Shown here: in pieces, positions 31,626-39,318 of the stretch
Numbering within the stretch: position 1 is the stretch's first letter
Layout of the letters: each line of letters opens with the position of its first letter
Virus record (IMG/VR): IMGVR_UViG_3300047409_000574
Location: 62,001 to 126,000 of that record
Source of the DNA: a virus
Length of the DNA stretch: 64,000 nucleotides
Reading direction: 5' to 3' (one strand)
Made by a program: the position numbers and the translations under genes
The notes under the pieces: model-generated
What the model saw: only the letters and a program-made list of their open reading frames with translations
Told to the model about the DNA's origin: nothing
Databases searched by the model: none

Positions 31626-32782
31626 CCGCCCGGGACGCCGACAAGACAGCGCAGGAGGCGTTGGCGGCGCTCGCGGAGTGCCCGCCCGGTGGCCCGTGGT
31701 GGTACGACGGCCGCGACATCTTCCACAACCCCGAAGGCTTCGCGGGCAGACAGCATCTCGTCGTCCCGCTCCCCGAGACGTGGCATGAGTCGCAGCGCGT
31801 CCCTGACGCTGTTGCGCGTCTGATCGTCGCAGCCGTCAATCACTTCATTGCGCTGGCCGCCGGGGCGGGCGCACCCGGACGGCAGGATGGCGAGCGGGAC
31901 GAGCTAGACAAGTTGCTGGATGCCTACCACGCACTCCTTCACACACCGGAGGCAGAGGGCTATCAGGCGTGGTCGCTCGCGGAGAGGGCGCTAAACCTAT
32001 GCGTGCGTCTGCGCGAGCGGCTGGCCCTGCACGAACGCGACCACGGCATCGGCAAGTGCGTCCCGTCAGACGTGTTCAACGCGAAGGTCAACGAGTGGAT
32101 CGCGCTCAAGGACGATGAGCAGAAGGGACGGCGAACAGCCGAGTCCAAGCTGGCCGTGGCGACGGAAGCGCTCGAACAGATCAAATCCCTCGAACGGAAG
32201 CACGGCCTAGAGGCAGCACACGGGATCGCCCGTGACACGCTGGCACGGGCTGCGGGAGACGGGCGAATGAGTGATCCTGCTGAACTGATCGCTGCGGCCA
32301 TCGAGCGGCTCCGACCGGCGATCGAGGCGCGGCTGCACGCCTACTGCGACGAGCACGACTGGGAGAAGCTCCGTGAGTGGGAGATGGCCGGGATCGCTAC
32401 CGAGGAAGCAGCCGTCGAGCTTGTCCAACTGGCCCGTGCGCTTGTGGCCGTGTCGGCGGACGACTGTGAGCACGAGTGGGTGGACATGCGCAACGAAGTC
32501 GTCGAGTCCGGTGAGTGGTGCCGCAAGTGCAACACGATTCGCGCCGGTTTGATTGAGGGCGGGGGAAAAGGAGGTGGCCCATCTTCCTCCGAAGAAGAAG
32601 TGTCGTCTACTCAAACCGCCGCCCTCAATGAGACCGCCGCCAGCATGGGCTGCGGGTGCCGTCCGGGAAGCCACGACGACACGCTCGGCGAGATCGTCAA
32701 GCACCATCCCGGCTACAACCCGTGGACGATCCGCCAGCGTATGCTCGCCGCCAAACCAGATGCGGAAAAGGGGCCGAACTGA
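31622..32782 (+). CDS. Composite accessory protein with duplicated segments and zinc knuckle
   Basis: 386 residues from GTG 31622. N-terminal 'GGPWWYDGRDIFHNPEGF' domain, then 'GAGAPGRQD', coiled 'LRERLAL' and 'VATEALEQ' segments shared with the protein at 30545, then from about residue 216 what looks like a second protein (MSDPAELIAAAIERLR...) with 'CEHEWVDMRNEVVESGEWC' and 'RKCNTI', a zinc knuckle. A Gly/Ser/Glu-rich linker (near 32560-32610) and 'GCGCRPGSHDDTLGEIVKHH' end it. Probably a fusion of two genes. Function unknown. Confidence 0.78.
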   Translation: MTARDADKTAQEALAALAECPPGGPWWYDGRDIFHNPEGFAGRQHLVVPLPETWHESQRVPDAVARLIVAAVNHFIALAAGAGAPGRQDGERDELDKLLDAYHALLHTPEAEGYQAWSLAERALNLCVRLRERLALHERDHGIGKCVPSDVFNAKVNEWIALKDDEQKGRRTAESKLAVATEALEQIKSLERKHGLEAAHGIARDTLARAAGDGRMSDPAELIAAAIERLRPAIEARLHAYCDEHDWEKLREWEMAGIATEEAAVELVQLARALVAVSADDCEHEWVDMRNEVVESGEWCRKCNTIRAGLIEGGGKGGGPSSSEEEVSSTQTAALNETAASMGCGCRPGSHDDTLGEIVKHHPGYNPWTIRQRMLAAKPDAEKGPN

Positions 32783-33120
32783 TGAGCGTGCCGGTAGATG
32801 AGGTTCGTGAGGCGCGACGGGAGGCGTGGCGGAAGTTCTATGCGTCCGACTGGCTGGTGCCCGACCCCGAGTTCTACGGCCGCCGGGCCGGGCTGATCCT
32901 CCAGACCGAGGACGGCCTGGTGCTTGACGGGCCGCCGGAGTGGCCGGACGGGTTCACACCCGGCTACTACGACACGTTCGAGACCGGCGCGCTGCTGACC
33001 GGTACGGCGACGCTGCGCCCGCTGCGCCGGTGGGACTGGTGGCGGCTGACTACGCTGGTCTGCGTGCTGTTCATCCTGGCGTACACGGTTTACTTCGCCT
33101 GGGTGGTGTTCACGTCGTGA
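32782..33120 (+). CDS. Small C-terminally membrane-anchored protein
   Basis: 112 residues, ATG in TGATG overlap. A soluble N-terminus ('EARREAWRKFYASDWLVPDP') and one hydrophobic helix near the end ('LTTLVCVLFILAYTVYFAW'). First of several adjacent membrane-protein genes (also 33117, 33743, 35196). Confidence 0.78.
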   Translation: MSVPVDEVREARREAWRKFYASDWLVPDPEFYGRRAGLILQTEDGLVLDGPPEWPDGFTPGYYDTFETGALLTGTATLRPLRRWDWWRLTTLVCVLFILAYTVYFAWVVFTS

Positions 33121-33308
33121 CCCTCGTGCTGTTCGTCTGGGCGATCTGGACGGCGGCGATCGGCGTGGCCGCGGTTGCTTACCGGGCGCGGGCGCTCAAG
33201 GCGGAGAGGCTGCTCGACGTGGCCGACGAGGCGATGGTTGAGATGCGGGAGGAGATCGCGACCGCGAAGCTGGTGCTCGCGGCGGAGCGTAGGAAGCTGC
33301 GCCGGTGA
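33117..33308 (+). CDS. Small N-terminally membrane-anchored coiled protein
   Basis: 63 residues from GTG 33117 (GTGA overlap). N-terminal hydrophobic helix ('VLFVWAIWTAAIGVAAVAY') followed by a charged helix ('LLDVADEAMVEMREEIATAK'), the plan of small phage spanin- or holin-accessory-like proteins; assignment is not supported beyond topology. Confidence 0.7.
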   Translation: MTLVLFVWAIWTAAIGVAAVAYRARALKAERLLDVADEAMVEMREEIATAKLVLAAERRKLRR

Positions 33309-33514
33309 GCGGGCGCGCCGAGTTCAAGCTTGCGCTGCGCGAGGCCGAGAACACGCTGCCTCATTCGGTGTGGCTGCGTGCGATAGCTCTCGGGCTGGAC
33401 GTGCTGATCGACACGCTGGTGCCTGCCTGCGATTGTCCGCCGGGGGCGAAGTTCCATGCGAACAACTGCCCGGAGTTCCCCGGCATCGAGCGCCGCCAGG
33501 AGAAGTTTCGGTGA
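33305..33514 (+). CDS. Small Cys-containing protein
   Basis: 69 residues, GTG in GTGA overlap. 'VPACDCPPGAKFHANNCPEF' supplies CxC ... H ... C, a possible zinc site. The N-terminal half is helical. Not recognised. Confidence 0.72.
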   Translation: MSGRAEFKLALREAENTLPHSVWLRAIALGLDVLIDTLVPACDCPPGAKFHANNCPEFPGIERRQEKFR

Positions 33515-33741
33515 TCCAGTTCCCGCCGACTCGTGAGCGGAAGGTGACTGCTGCCTGCGGCTGCGTGCTGTTCGAGGTGGTCGAGTGGGGCGTCAGCCAT
33601 GCGGGTGATCTGGTGAGTGGTCTCGCGCGCGGGGTGCGCCCGTGTCAAGCTGACGGGCATATGGAGGCGATGCGGGAGGCGGCGGCCGACGGCGGCCCGA
33701 TGGACGAGATCGTGGAGCGGTTCGAGCGGGCGACCGCCTGA
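33511..33741 (+). CDS. Small protein, unknown function
   Basis: 76 residues from GTG 33511. 'VTAACGCVLFEVVEWG' and 'RPCQADGHMEAMREAAADGG' suggest a small Cys/His fold plus helix. Function unknown. Confidence 0.7.
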   Translation: MIQFPPTRERKVTAACGCVLFEVVEWGVSHAGDLVSGLARGVRPCQADGHMEAMREAAADGGPMDEIVERFERATA

Positions 33742-33742
33742 G

Positions 33743-33937
33743 TTGGGGTGTGCTTCGTTGATCGTGGGGATCATCGCGTCGGTCTGGTCGCTTCGGGAGT
33801 TCGCGAACGAAGGGGCGACCCGGAAGGCGGTGGCGTTGGCGGTGTTCGGGCTGGTGGCGTTCGCGTTGTCGCTGGCGGCGCTGTATGTCGATCGCAGGTG
33901 GCCGGAGGAGGAAGATGATGACGACGGACGAGAGTGA
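33743..33937 (+). CDS. Small two-helix membrane protein
   Basis: About 64 residues if TTG 33743 is used; TTG 33758 or GTG 33764 are alternatives. Two hydrophobic helices ('CASLIVGIIASVW' and 'VALAVFGLVAFALSLAALYV') and an acidic tail ('EEEDDDDGRE'). Holin-sized, but lysis role unproved. Confidence 0.62.
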   Translation: MGCASLIVGIIASVWSLREFANEGATRKAVALAVFGLVAFALSLAALYVDRRWPEEEDDDDGRE

Positions 33938-34133
33938 TCTGCTTGGCGAACTGATCGAACGGCTGGGCGAGGTCGGCGTGAAGATCACGCGTGGGCACTT
34001 CGTTCGCCGGGACGGGTCGCGGTCGAACTTCTATATCGAGGTGTCGCACGCGTCGCTCGTGGACGCGGAGCGGGCGTACCAGGCGCGTGTCGATAAAGGC
34101 GACGCGCCGATCGTCGGGGCTGCTGGTGAGTGA
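33915..34133 (+). CDS. Small protein, unknown function
   Basis: 72 residues from ATG 33915, with GGAGGAGG just upstream. 'LLGELIERLGEVGVKITRGH' then 'NFYIEVSHASLVDAERAYQA'. No domain recognised. It overlaps both neighbours. Confidence 0.7.
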   Translation: MMTTDESDLLGELIERLGEVGVKITRGHFVRRDGSRSNFYIEVSHASLVDAERAYQARVDKGDAPIVGAAGE

Positions 34134-34896
34134 GGCTCGGAACGACCTGGCGTGGTGGTTCCCGAAGATCGAACGGGCGGGCCTGCCGGTGCCGCGCACC
34201 GAGATCGTGCAGACTGATCTCGACCTGTCTCTGCTGCTCGACGGGAAGCTGCCGGGGCATGGGGATGCGTTCACCGACTTCCTGGCCGACCTGCTGGCGG
34301 CGGCCGACCAGGTGCGCCACGGACACGACCCGTTCTTCTTGCGCACCGGGCACGGCTCGGCGAAGCACGAGTGGCGGGAGACCTGCTACGTGCAGGGCGG
34401 CCACATCGGCGATCACGTGATGCGGCTGGTCGAGTGGTCGCACATGGTGGACGTGATGGGCCTGCCGCATTCGACGTGGGCGGTGCGGGCGCTGATCCCG
34501 ACGCGGACACTGTTTACGGTGGAGGAGTGGCGGGGCTTCCCGGTGACCCGCGAGTTCCGAGTGTTCGCGAGCGGGCTGGGGCCGGACGAGCCGGAGCCGA
34601 CGTGCACGTTCCATCCGTACTGGCCCGAGTCCGCGTTCCCGGCGCTCGACGATGTTCAGCGGGCGCAGGTTCAGGCGATGGGGAAGCTCACGTGGGAGGA
34701 GTCGGAGGTGTTGACCATGCTGGCGGCGCGGGCGACGTACGCGGTCGGCGGCGGCTACTGGTCGATCGACTTCCTGGAGGACGTGGACGGCAAGTTCTGG
34801 CTGACCGACATGGCCGACGGCGAGCGGTCGTTCAAGAACCCGGTCGAGGCCGTGCCGGTCGTGCATGGTCGAAGCTTTAAACCTTTCAATGGCTGA
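34126..34896 (+). CDS. ATP-grasp-like protein
   Basis: 256 residues from GTG 34126. 'WRGFPVTREFRVFASGLG', 'CTFHPYWPESAF' and 'YWSIDFLEDVDGKFWLTDMA' match the late strands of phage ATP-grasp proteins, in which two acidic residues and an Asn/Asp hold Mg-ATP. A ligase that activates a carboxylate is likely; substrate unknown. The AAGCTTTAAACC run near the end is locally AT-rich. Confidence 0.65.
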   Translation: MSEARNDLAWWFPKIERAGLPVPRTEIVQTDLDLSLLLDGKLPGHGDAFTDFLADLLAAADQVRHGHDPFFLRTGHGSAKHEWRETCYVQGGHIGDHVMRLVEWSHMVDVMGLPHSTWAVRALIPTRTLFTVEEWRGFPVTREFRVFASGLGPDEPEPTCTFHPYWPESAFPALDDVQRAQVQAMGKLTWEESEVLTMLAARATYAVGGGYWSIDFLEDVDGKFWLTDMADGERSFKNPVEAVPVVHGRSFKPFNG

Positions 34897-35032
34897 GTGG
34901 TTCTGCTCGACGTGCGCACGCTGGGTAAACGGGCCTTGCTGTCCCGGCTGTCTCAGGTTCGAGCCGGGTGCGTCGAGGTGGATGACGGAGGCGGAGATGC
35001 GGGCGGCTCGCGCGAAGGTGAACCGGCCGTGA
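34889..35032 (+). CDS. Tiny zinc-ribbon protein, 47 residues
   Basis: ATG 34889 (ATGGCTGA, overlapping the previous stop) to TGA 35032. 'WFCSTCARWVNGPCCPGC' gives CxxC...CCxxC, a textbook zinc ribbon, followed by a basic helix. The overlapping GTG-started frame beginning at 34897 is its shadow. One of a cluster of tiny zinc-binding products. Confidence 0.72.
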   Translation: MAEWFCSTCARWVNGPCCPGCLRFEPGASRWMTEAEMRAARAKVNRP

Positions 35033-35199
35033 CCGTGTCCTTCGCTTGCGCGAACTGCGGCGGGCCGTGGGCGGTTCACTGTGAGGCGCATGTGATTCCG
35101 TGCTGTCCCGGCAAGTGTCCGGCGGATCGTCCGGGGCCAGCCCGGCGGTTCAATGTTCGCTCGCGGCGGGTGGCGTCCCGGAAGCCGAGACGGCGGTGA
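35029..35199 (+). CDS. Tiny zinc-binding protein, 56 residues
   Basis: GTG 35029 overlaps the previous stop (GTGA). 'FACANCGGPWAVHC' and 'IPCCPGKCPAD' give CxxC...H.C...CC..C, enough ligands for one or two zinc ions, with an Arg-rich tail ('RSRRVASRKPRRR') suited to nucleic acid. Confidence 0.7.
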   Translation: MTVSFACANCGGPWAVHCEAHVIPCCPGKCPADRPGPARRFNVRSRRVASRKPRRR

Positions 35200-35459
35200 G
35201 CGAGAAGCCGCGCCCGGCGAAGATCATGTTGCCGCCGGAGGAGCCGCCGGTCGGCCGGGTGCGCACGGCAGCCGAGCGGCTCATCACGAGCTTGTGGGTG
35301 GTGGCGCTCTGGGCGGCGGGCTTCGTGTTTGTGTGCTGGGCGGTGCGGCTGGCGTTCGGCCGGGGCGAGGCGTATTCGTTCGCGAGGGTGCTGCTGCCGA
35401 TCTACGCGTTCCTCTGTTCCTGGTCGGTGGTCGGGGTGTGGAAGGTGGAGCGATGGTGA
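35196..35459 (+). CDS. Small two-helix membrane protein
   Basis: 87 residues from GTG 35196. Pro-rich cytoplasmic start, then 'ITSLWVVALWAAGFVFVCWA' and 'VLLPIYAFLCSWSVVGVW' as two membrane helices. Function unknown. Confidence 0.75.
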   Translation: MSEKPRPAKIMLPPEEPPVGRVRTAAERLITSLWVVALWAAGFVFVCWAVRLAFGRGEAYSFARVLLPIYAFLCSWSVVGVWKVERW

Positions 35460-35590
35460 GCCAGCCGCCGGTCGAGCTTCCGAAGTGCGGGGTGGTGATC
35501 CCTGGCGTCGGCCGGTGCGAGCTTCTCGCCGACGGCCATAAGGTTCATCGGGTTGGCGCGGTCACCTGGAACGGCCCGAGCAAGCGGTGA
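35453..35590 (+). CDS. Small protein, 45 residues
   Basis: ATG 35453 (or GTG 35456). 'ELPKCGVVIPGVGRCELLAD' and a C-terminal 'HKVHRVGAVTWNG', with two Cys and two His that could bind a metal; the pattern C...C...GH..H is common in actinophage tiny proteins. Last gene before a promoter-like site. Confidence 0.62.
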   Translation: MVSQPPVELPKCGVVIPGVGRCELLADGHKVHRVGAVTWNGPSKR

Positions 35591-35623
35591 TTGCTGGTAG
35601 AGTCGGCTGACCGACCAGGGGAG
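35591..35623 (+). promoter_or_regulatory. Degenerate promoter-hairpin-RBS element
   Basis: TGGTAGAGT (35595-35603) is an extended -10. The leader has stem GTCGG (35602-35606) / CCGAC (35611-35615) with a 4-base loop, then CAGGGGAGG as ribosome-binding site for GTG 35630. It resembles cassette copy C in layout but lacks the GTGTGTAGACC part. Confidence 0.45.
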
Positions 35624-35629
35624 GTGCGC

Positions 35630-35959
35630 GTGGAGAAGTGGGTGGTGTTGCGGCTGGTGCTCGGCGAGCAGCAGGCGGAGCGGGAGTTGTTCGACCGGGC
35701 TGGCACGTTCGAGGCTGGGTCGCCGCTGGAGGCGGTGCAGTTGGCGGCGAAGCAGCTTGGTGTCGGCGGGGTGTATGTGCCGGTCTTGCTCGACGACTGG
35801 ATTCTGTTCGAGGCGGAGGCGGAGATCACCGTCAGGCCGGTGCGCCGGAAGGCGGAGGTCGAGGCTGACTCGATGCCGGTTGCGGGCAGCGGGCTTGATG
35901 CGACCGGCGACCCGGCGCTTGACGAGGAGCTTGCCGAGATGGAGAGGCCGCGCTCGTGA
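35630..35959 (+). CDS. Protein of unknown function, opens a new transcript
   Basis: 109 residues from GTG 35630, six bases after AGGGGAGG; TTG 35591 would put the start inside the promoter. 'EKWVVLRLVLGEQQAERELF' and 'DDWILFEAEAEITVRPVRRK' are beta-rich; the C-terminus is acidic. Not recognised. Confidence 0.75.
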   Translation: MEKWVVLRLVLGEQQAERELFDRAGTFEAGSPLEAVQLAAKQLGVGGVYVPVLLDDWILFEAEAEITVRPVRRKAEVEADSMPVAGSGLDATGDPALDEELAEMERPRS

Positions 35960-36225
35960 CGATCACGGCTGCGAAGGTCAGGACGTTGTACGTCTACCGG
36001 CTGGTGGTGACTTTGCCGGAGGGGAGCGATGAGCCGGGCTGGCGGCCGGAGGAGTACGACGACCAATACAGCCGCTACCAGGACGATGACGAGACGCAGT
36101 TTCGTTGGCCGCGCCGCCGGTTGTATCTGAGTTCGGAGGCTGCGCACGCGCGCGCCAACCTGTTGCGGCGGTGGGGGGCGGATGTGAAGGTCGAGCGGAG
36201 TGAGCCGGTGACCTGGGATGCCTAA
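35956..36225 (+). CDS. Small protein, unknown function
   Basis: 89 residues, GTG in GTGA overlap. 'LYVYRLVVTLPEGSDEPGW' then an acidic Tyr-rich stretch and a helix 'SSEAAHARANLLRRWGADVK'. The layout (strand, acidic loop, 'RLYLSSEAA..RA..L..WGA') is frequent in actinophage small proteins. Confidence 0.78.
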   Translation: MTITAAKVRTLYVYRLVVTLPEGSDEPGWRPEEYDDQYSRYQDDDETQFRWPRRRLYLSSEAAHARANLLRRWGADVKVERSEPVTWDA

Positions 36226-36331
36226 GCGCCCGCGTCCGAAGCCGAAGGGGAAGCAGACTGCGGGTGCGGCGGTGGGCATGTGTGTGCACCGGGTGGCGCT
36301 TACGTCGTACTGCTCGCGGTGTGGCGCGTGA
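36218..36331 (+). CDS. Tiny zinc-finger-like protein, 37 residues
   Basis: ATG 36218 overlaps the previous gene; stop in a GTGA overlap with the next. Basic start ('PKRPRPKPKGKQ') and 'MCVHRVALTSYCSRCG', a CxH...CxxC metal site. Small but well formed. Confidence 0.65.
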   Translation: MPKRPRPKPKGKQTAGAAVGMCVHRVALTSYCSRCGA

Positions 36332-36582
36332 GCGAGACGACCCGGCGCACGGTGATCGACTACATCGCGCGCGACGCGGATCAGGAGCCGTCGAAGGTGT
36401 GGCTGAACGCGCGCGACGAGGAGACGTTCGAGGGGAAGCCGCGCGTCGAGGTGATGGTACGGTTCCCGTTCGGCGATGTGTCGGCGGCCGAGTGCACTTC
36501 GTTGCGCCGGGCGCGCGGGGTCGGCATCGCGCTGGCGGAGTCGTGTGGCTGCGAGTTCGACGACACGGTGACCGGTGGCTGA
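36328..36582 (+). CDS. Small protein, unknown function
   Basis: 84 residues from GTG 36328 (GTGA). 'RVEVMVRFPFGDVSAAECTS' beta part and two late Cys ('ESCGCEFDD'). Function unknown. Confidence 0.72.
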   Translation: MSETTRRTVIDYIARDADQEPSKVWLNARDEETFEGKPRVEVMVRFPFGDVSAAECTSLRRARGVGIALAESCGCEFDDTVTGG

Positions 36583-36691
36583 GACCTACAAGCCGCATCG
36601 TTGCTTCCCGCCACGTGTGTTCTGCGGGCGGAAGCTCTGGCGGCATTGGGGCAAGCGGCTCGCGGGCTGGTGCTGCGAGGGTTGCCCGTGA
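36575..36691 (+). CDS. Tiny Cys-rich protein, 38 residues
   Basis: GTG 36575 to TGA 36691. 'HRCFPPRVFCGRKLWRHWG' and 'GWCCEGCP' give five Cys with His, in the style of the other mini zinc ribbons here. Stop overlaps the next GTG start. Confidence 0.6.
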   Translation: MAETYKPHRCFPPRVFCGRKLWRHWGKRLAGWCCEGCP

Positions 36692-36882
36692 TCGTGGTCG
36701 AGGACGACCTTGCCCGGCGGCTGATCGAGATTGGCGAGTCGGTCAGCATCTTCTACGAGCCGCGCAACGAGGGTGAGGAGTGGACGGTGGGCTTGGAGAG
36801 GGAGCCGATGATGCACGGGCATTTCAGGTCGCTGATCGAGGGACTCGACTGGCTCGTGAAGTGCAAGCCGGAGTTTCCGTGA
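36688..36882 (+). CDS. Small protein, 64 residues
   Basis: GTG in GTGA overlap. 'IVVEDDLARRLIEIGESVSI' and 'RSLIEGLDWLVKCKPEF', alpha/beta character. No motif. Confidence 0.7.
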   Translation: MIVVEDDLARRLIEIGESVSIFYEPRNEGEEWTVGLEREPMMHGHFRSLIEGLDWLVKCKPEFP

Positions 36883-37145
36883 CGGTCGAGGCTGCCGTCC
36901 TGGAGGAGTTGCTGTACGACCTGCGCGAGCTTGCCGACTCGCCGGTCTCGTTCGGGCAGGAGACGCACGGTGAGCTACACGAGGAGGCGCTCAAGGTTGT
37001 GACTGCGCAGGTCGAGGAGATCAAGAGGTTGCGCGCGACGTTGGAGGAGATCCACGGGGTTCCGTACGGGCACTTCGAGAAGAAGGGTGCGTACGCGGCG
37101 TTCATCCGGGATCTGGCGGCGGCCGGACTGGAACGGCAGACATGA
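36879..37145 (+). CDS. Small helical protein
   Basis: 88 residues, GTG in GTGA overlap. Nearly all helix ('EELLYDLRELADSPVSFG', 'VTAQVEEIKRLRATLEEIHG'), likely a coiled-coil. No family recognised. Confidence 0.72.
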   Translation: MTVEAAVLEELLYDLRELADSPVSFGQETHGELHEEALKVVTAQVEEIKRLRATLEEIHGVPYGHFEKKGAYAAFIRDLAAAGLERQT

Positions 37146-37399
37146 GGTTCGTGTACGTGGGCTGCGGGATCGTGGTTGTGCTCGGGCTGTACGCCGCTTA
37201 TCGGTTGCTCGCGGGCGAGGTTCAGGTGACGCCGCTGGAGCAGGAAGCTCGCGCATACACCGGACGGGAGGAGATGGTCGAGTGTCCGGGCGGGTGCGGT
37301 CTGCGGCTGCCGGAGAGCGACGGCTGGGCGCAGAAGGCGCACATGGAGGCTAAGCACCCGGAAATCATTGCGGAGCGGCTGCGGGCGGCTGGTCTGTGA
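37142..37399 (+). CDS. Membrane-anchored single zinc-finger protein
   Basis: 85 residues, ATG. An N-terminal membrane helix ('YVGCGIVVVLGLYAAYRLL') leads to 'VECPGGCGLRLPESDGWAQK' and 'AHMEAKHPEII', a C2H2-type finger (C-x3-C ... H-x4-H). Cytoplasmic finger tethered to the membrane; target unknown. Confidence 0.78.
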   Translation: MRFVYVGCGIVVVLGLYAAYRLLAGEVQVTPLEQEARAYTGREEMVECPGGCGLRLPESDGWAQKAHMEAKHPEIIAERLRAAGL

Positions 37400-37860
37400 G
37401 GACGCCGGGCCAGATGCTCCGCGAGTGGCACGAGCATCACGGCGTGCCGGTGGGGGAGGAGCCTGCCGTGCCCGCGGAGGCGCGTGTGCGGCTGCGCCAC
37501 CGGCTGCTGGAGGAGGAGGCGATAGAGGCGCTGGAGTTGCTCTCCTTGATGGCAGACGGCATTACAGTCGATCTGGCGGCGCTCGCGAAGGAGCTATGCG
37601 ATGTGGTGGTGGTTGCGTACGGCTGCGCGCTGGAGTTCGGCCTGGATTTGGATGCGGCGATGGTGGCGGTGCACCGGTCGAACATGGTGAAGAACGGCGG
37701 GGTGCGGGAGGACGGGAAGATTCTCAAGGGGCCGGGCTACCGCGCGCCGACACCGGAGGAGCTTGTCGTGTCGCTCCGGCCGGTTCATCGCCACGTTGGG
37801 TCGGAGGCGGAGACGGCCGAGCGGGTGCCGTGGCCGACCCGTCCGGGGGTGCTCGGGTGA
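37396..37860 (+). CDS. MazG-like nucleoside triphosphate pyrophosphohydrolase
   Basis: 154 residues from GTG 37396. All-alpha NTP pyrophosphohydrolase pattern: 'RLLEEEAIEALELL' (ExxxE metal helix), 'LAKELCDVVVVAYGCALEFG' (second acidic helix), 'VHRSNMVKNGG' and 'GKILKGPGY'. These enzymes hydrolyse NTPs or dNTPs to monophosphates; phage copies are thought to adjust nucleotide or ppGpp pools. Length is a little above the usual single-domain form because of a Pro-rich tail. Confidence 0.85.
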   Translation: MRTPGQMLREWHEHHGVPVGEEPAVPAEARVRLRHRLLEEEAIEALELLSLMADGITVDLAALAKELCDVVVVAYGCALEFGLDLDAAMVAVHRSNMVKNGGVREDGKILKGPGYRAPTPEELVVSLRPVHRHVGSEAETAERVPWPTRPGVLG

Positions 37861-38183
37861 AGCGCGGGCATGCCCGCAAGCTGATCGTGGACACGCATGC
37901 GGTCTACCGGCGCGACAACACCGGCGGGCCGGTCGAGTTGCCGATCGCGGGGCTGTGGTGTCTGGGCGAGTTCGAGAACCGGCTGCTGATCCGTTGCGAG
38001 CACACGCGGGTGACGCTGGGTGGCACGAACCGGCTGGAGCATCCGATCGTGGCGTGTCTGGTCTGCGGGTTCGGCGGCTACGTGGCGTCGGCGACCTCGT
38101 TCCCGCCGCGCATCTTCTTCCTGCTGGATGAGACGCTGTTGGATTGGCTGGTCGAGGGGCCAGCCGGGCATGCGGGGGTGTGA
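37857..38183 (+). CDS. Small protein with Cys/His, unknown function
   Basis: 108 residues from GTG 37857. 'LWCLGEFENRLLIRCEHTRV' and 'VACLVCGFGG' give several Cys and a His in zinc-ribbon spacing. The end is hydrophobic. Function unknown. Confidence 0.72.
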   Translation: MKRGHARKLIVDTHAVYRRDNTGGPVELPIAGLWCLGEFENRLLIRCEHTRVTLGGTNRLEHPIVACLVCGFGGYVASATSFPPRIFFLLDETLLDWLVEGPAGHAGV

Positions 38184-38506
38184 TGGCGACCGAGACGCAT
38201 ATCGCCGGGCTGCAACTGACGGTCAAGCACCGGTTCCTACTCCAGAGGTGCGCGTGGTGCGGGGCGACGATGCTCGCCTACGACCTGACGCGGGTCGCGG
38301 TTCAAGACAAGCCGGACGGTTCCCCCGGCGAGCAGCCGGGTCTGTTCCCGCCCGGCAGGCTCGTGCGCTTCTCCTACGACGGGCTGGTCGCGCGCTTCGG
38401 CGAGGTCGGTCTCTCGCGCACGTCGATGGAGGTACTCGACGATGACGAGATGCTGCCGGACGACTGCTGCACGGAGCACATTCCGTTCGAGGGCGATGAT
38501 GGTTGA
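38183..38506 (+). CDS. Small zinc-ribbon protein
   Basis: 107 residues, ATG in TGATG overlap. 'LLQRCAWCGATMLAYDL' is a zinc ribbon start (CxxC), with 'DDCCTEHIPFE' providing the second pair. A beta-rich loop separates them. Unknown role. Confidence 0.75.
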   Translation: MATETHIAGLQLTVKHRFLLQRCAWCGATMLAYDLTRVAVQDKPDGSPGEQPGLFPPGRLVRFSYDGLVARFGEVGLSRTSMEVLDDDEMLPDDCCTEHIPFEGDDG

Positions 38507-38858
38507 CTGGGGCGAGGTTGGCTATTACGACACGGCGACCGGGCAGTCGTTCTGGTTCGAGGCGGTTCCGAAGGCGGTCGTGAAGGCTCCGGTGTTGTCT
38601 GCTCGCGCGTGGGCGCGGATCAGGCTGGCGGGGCTGAACGCATCGCCGGTCGAGGCGAGGCCGATGCCTCGCCTGCGGGTGCGGGCCTGTGCGCCGGTGC
38701 CGCTGATTCGTCGGCCGGTGCGTGGGCATGTCGGTTGGTTCCGGCGGGGGACGCGTCGGCCGCTACGAGGGGGAGGGTGTGATGGACGAGACGATCGAGT
38801 GGTCGGATCGCTACGGCGACGCGGGCGCACCGAGTTTGCTGGTGGGCTGCCTGGGTGA
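38499..38858 (+). CDS. Protein of unknown function, C-terminal part doubtful
   Basis: 119 residues from ATG 38499. The first 60 residues look normal ('YYDTATGQSFWFEAVPKAV'); the last 35 are Arg/Gly-rich and lie over the start of the next gene, which has a clear ATG at 38782. Either a long overlap or a frame change near 38760 is possible. Confidence 0.6.
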   Translation: MVDWGEVGYYDTATGQSFWFEAVPKAVVKAPVLSARAWARIRLAGLNASPVEARPMPRLRVRACAPVPLIRRPVRGHVGWFRRGTRRPLRGGGCDGRDDRVVGSLRRRGRTEFAGGLPG

Positions 38859-39318
38859 CTGTGAGGCGACGGGCTGGGTGCCGATCTTCGTGGCGGTCGG
38901 CCCGGCGCGTGACGATGAGGCGAGGCCGAGCGAGGAACTCGACGACAAGCTGGTGGCGCTCTGGCGGGAGGCGGAGGCGAAGGAGCCGAGCGATGACGGC
39001 TGGCACTTCGTGCGCTGCCCGGAGTGTGGGGGCACGGGCCGTGCGCCGTGGCGGTTGCGGCTGACCCGGAACTTGCCCCGCTGGGTGGCGAACAAGGCGA
39101 GCTTCGCGCGCCACCACGTGTTCGTGTGGCCGTACTCGGACGAGCAGGCGGAGCTTGCGCGGGTGTGGCAGGAGGCGCACGTCGAGCCTCTCGACGAGAC
39201 TGCCGAGGGGCCGTGGTGTCCGTACCGGACTGCGTACGCTGACCGGCTCGACGTGGAGCATCCTTACCTCTGGAATCGCAAGCTCGCGTTGCGGGTGCTG
39301 TTGGGCCGGGTGCGATGA
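38782..39318 (+). CDS. Zinc-knuckle protein, unknown function
   Basis: 178 residues from ATG 38782, preceded by GAGGGGGAGG; a GTG at 38722 would lengthen it. 'CLGDCEATGWVPIF' and 'RCPECGGTGRAPWRL' recall the CxxC...G.G repeats of DnaJ-like zinc centres. C-terminal half is helical and Trp/His-rich. A role in protein folding cannot be claimed. Confidence 0.75.
   Translation: MDETIEWSDRYGDAGAPSLLVGCLGDCEATGWVPIFVAVGPARDDEARPSEELDDKLVALWREAEAKEPSDDGWHFVRCPECGGTGRAPWRLRLTRNLPRWVANKASFARHHVFVWPYSDEQAELARVWQEAHVEPLDETAEGPWCPYRTAYADRLDVEHPYLWNRKLALRVLLGRVR

Noticed and set aside
32546-32629. Inverted segments (ATTGAGGGCGG and its complement, GGTTTGA and its complement) inside the gene at 31622
   Set aside because: The arms are not in mirrored order as one hairpin, lie in a Gly/Ser linker of a coding frame, and no regulatory role is evident; possibly a small insertion scar but not supported.
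34897-35028. Longer version of the gene at 35029 starting at GTG 34897
   Set aside because: The alternative frame from ATG 34889 encodes a clear zinc ribbon and ends in a GTGA overlap, so the 34897 extension is a shadow.
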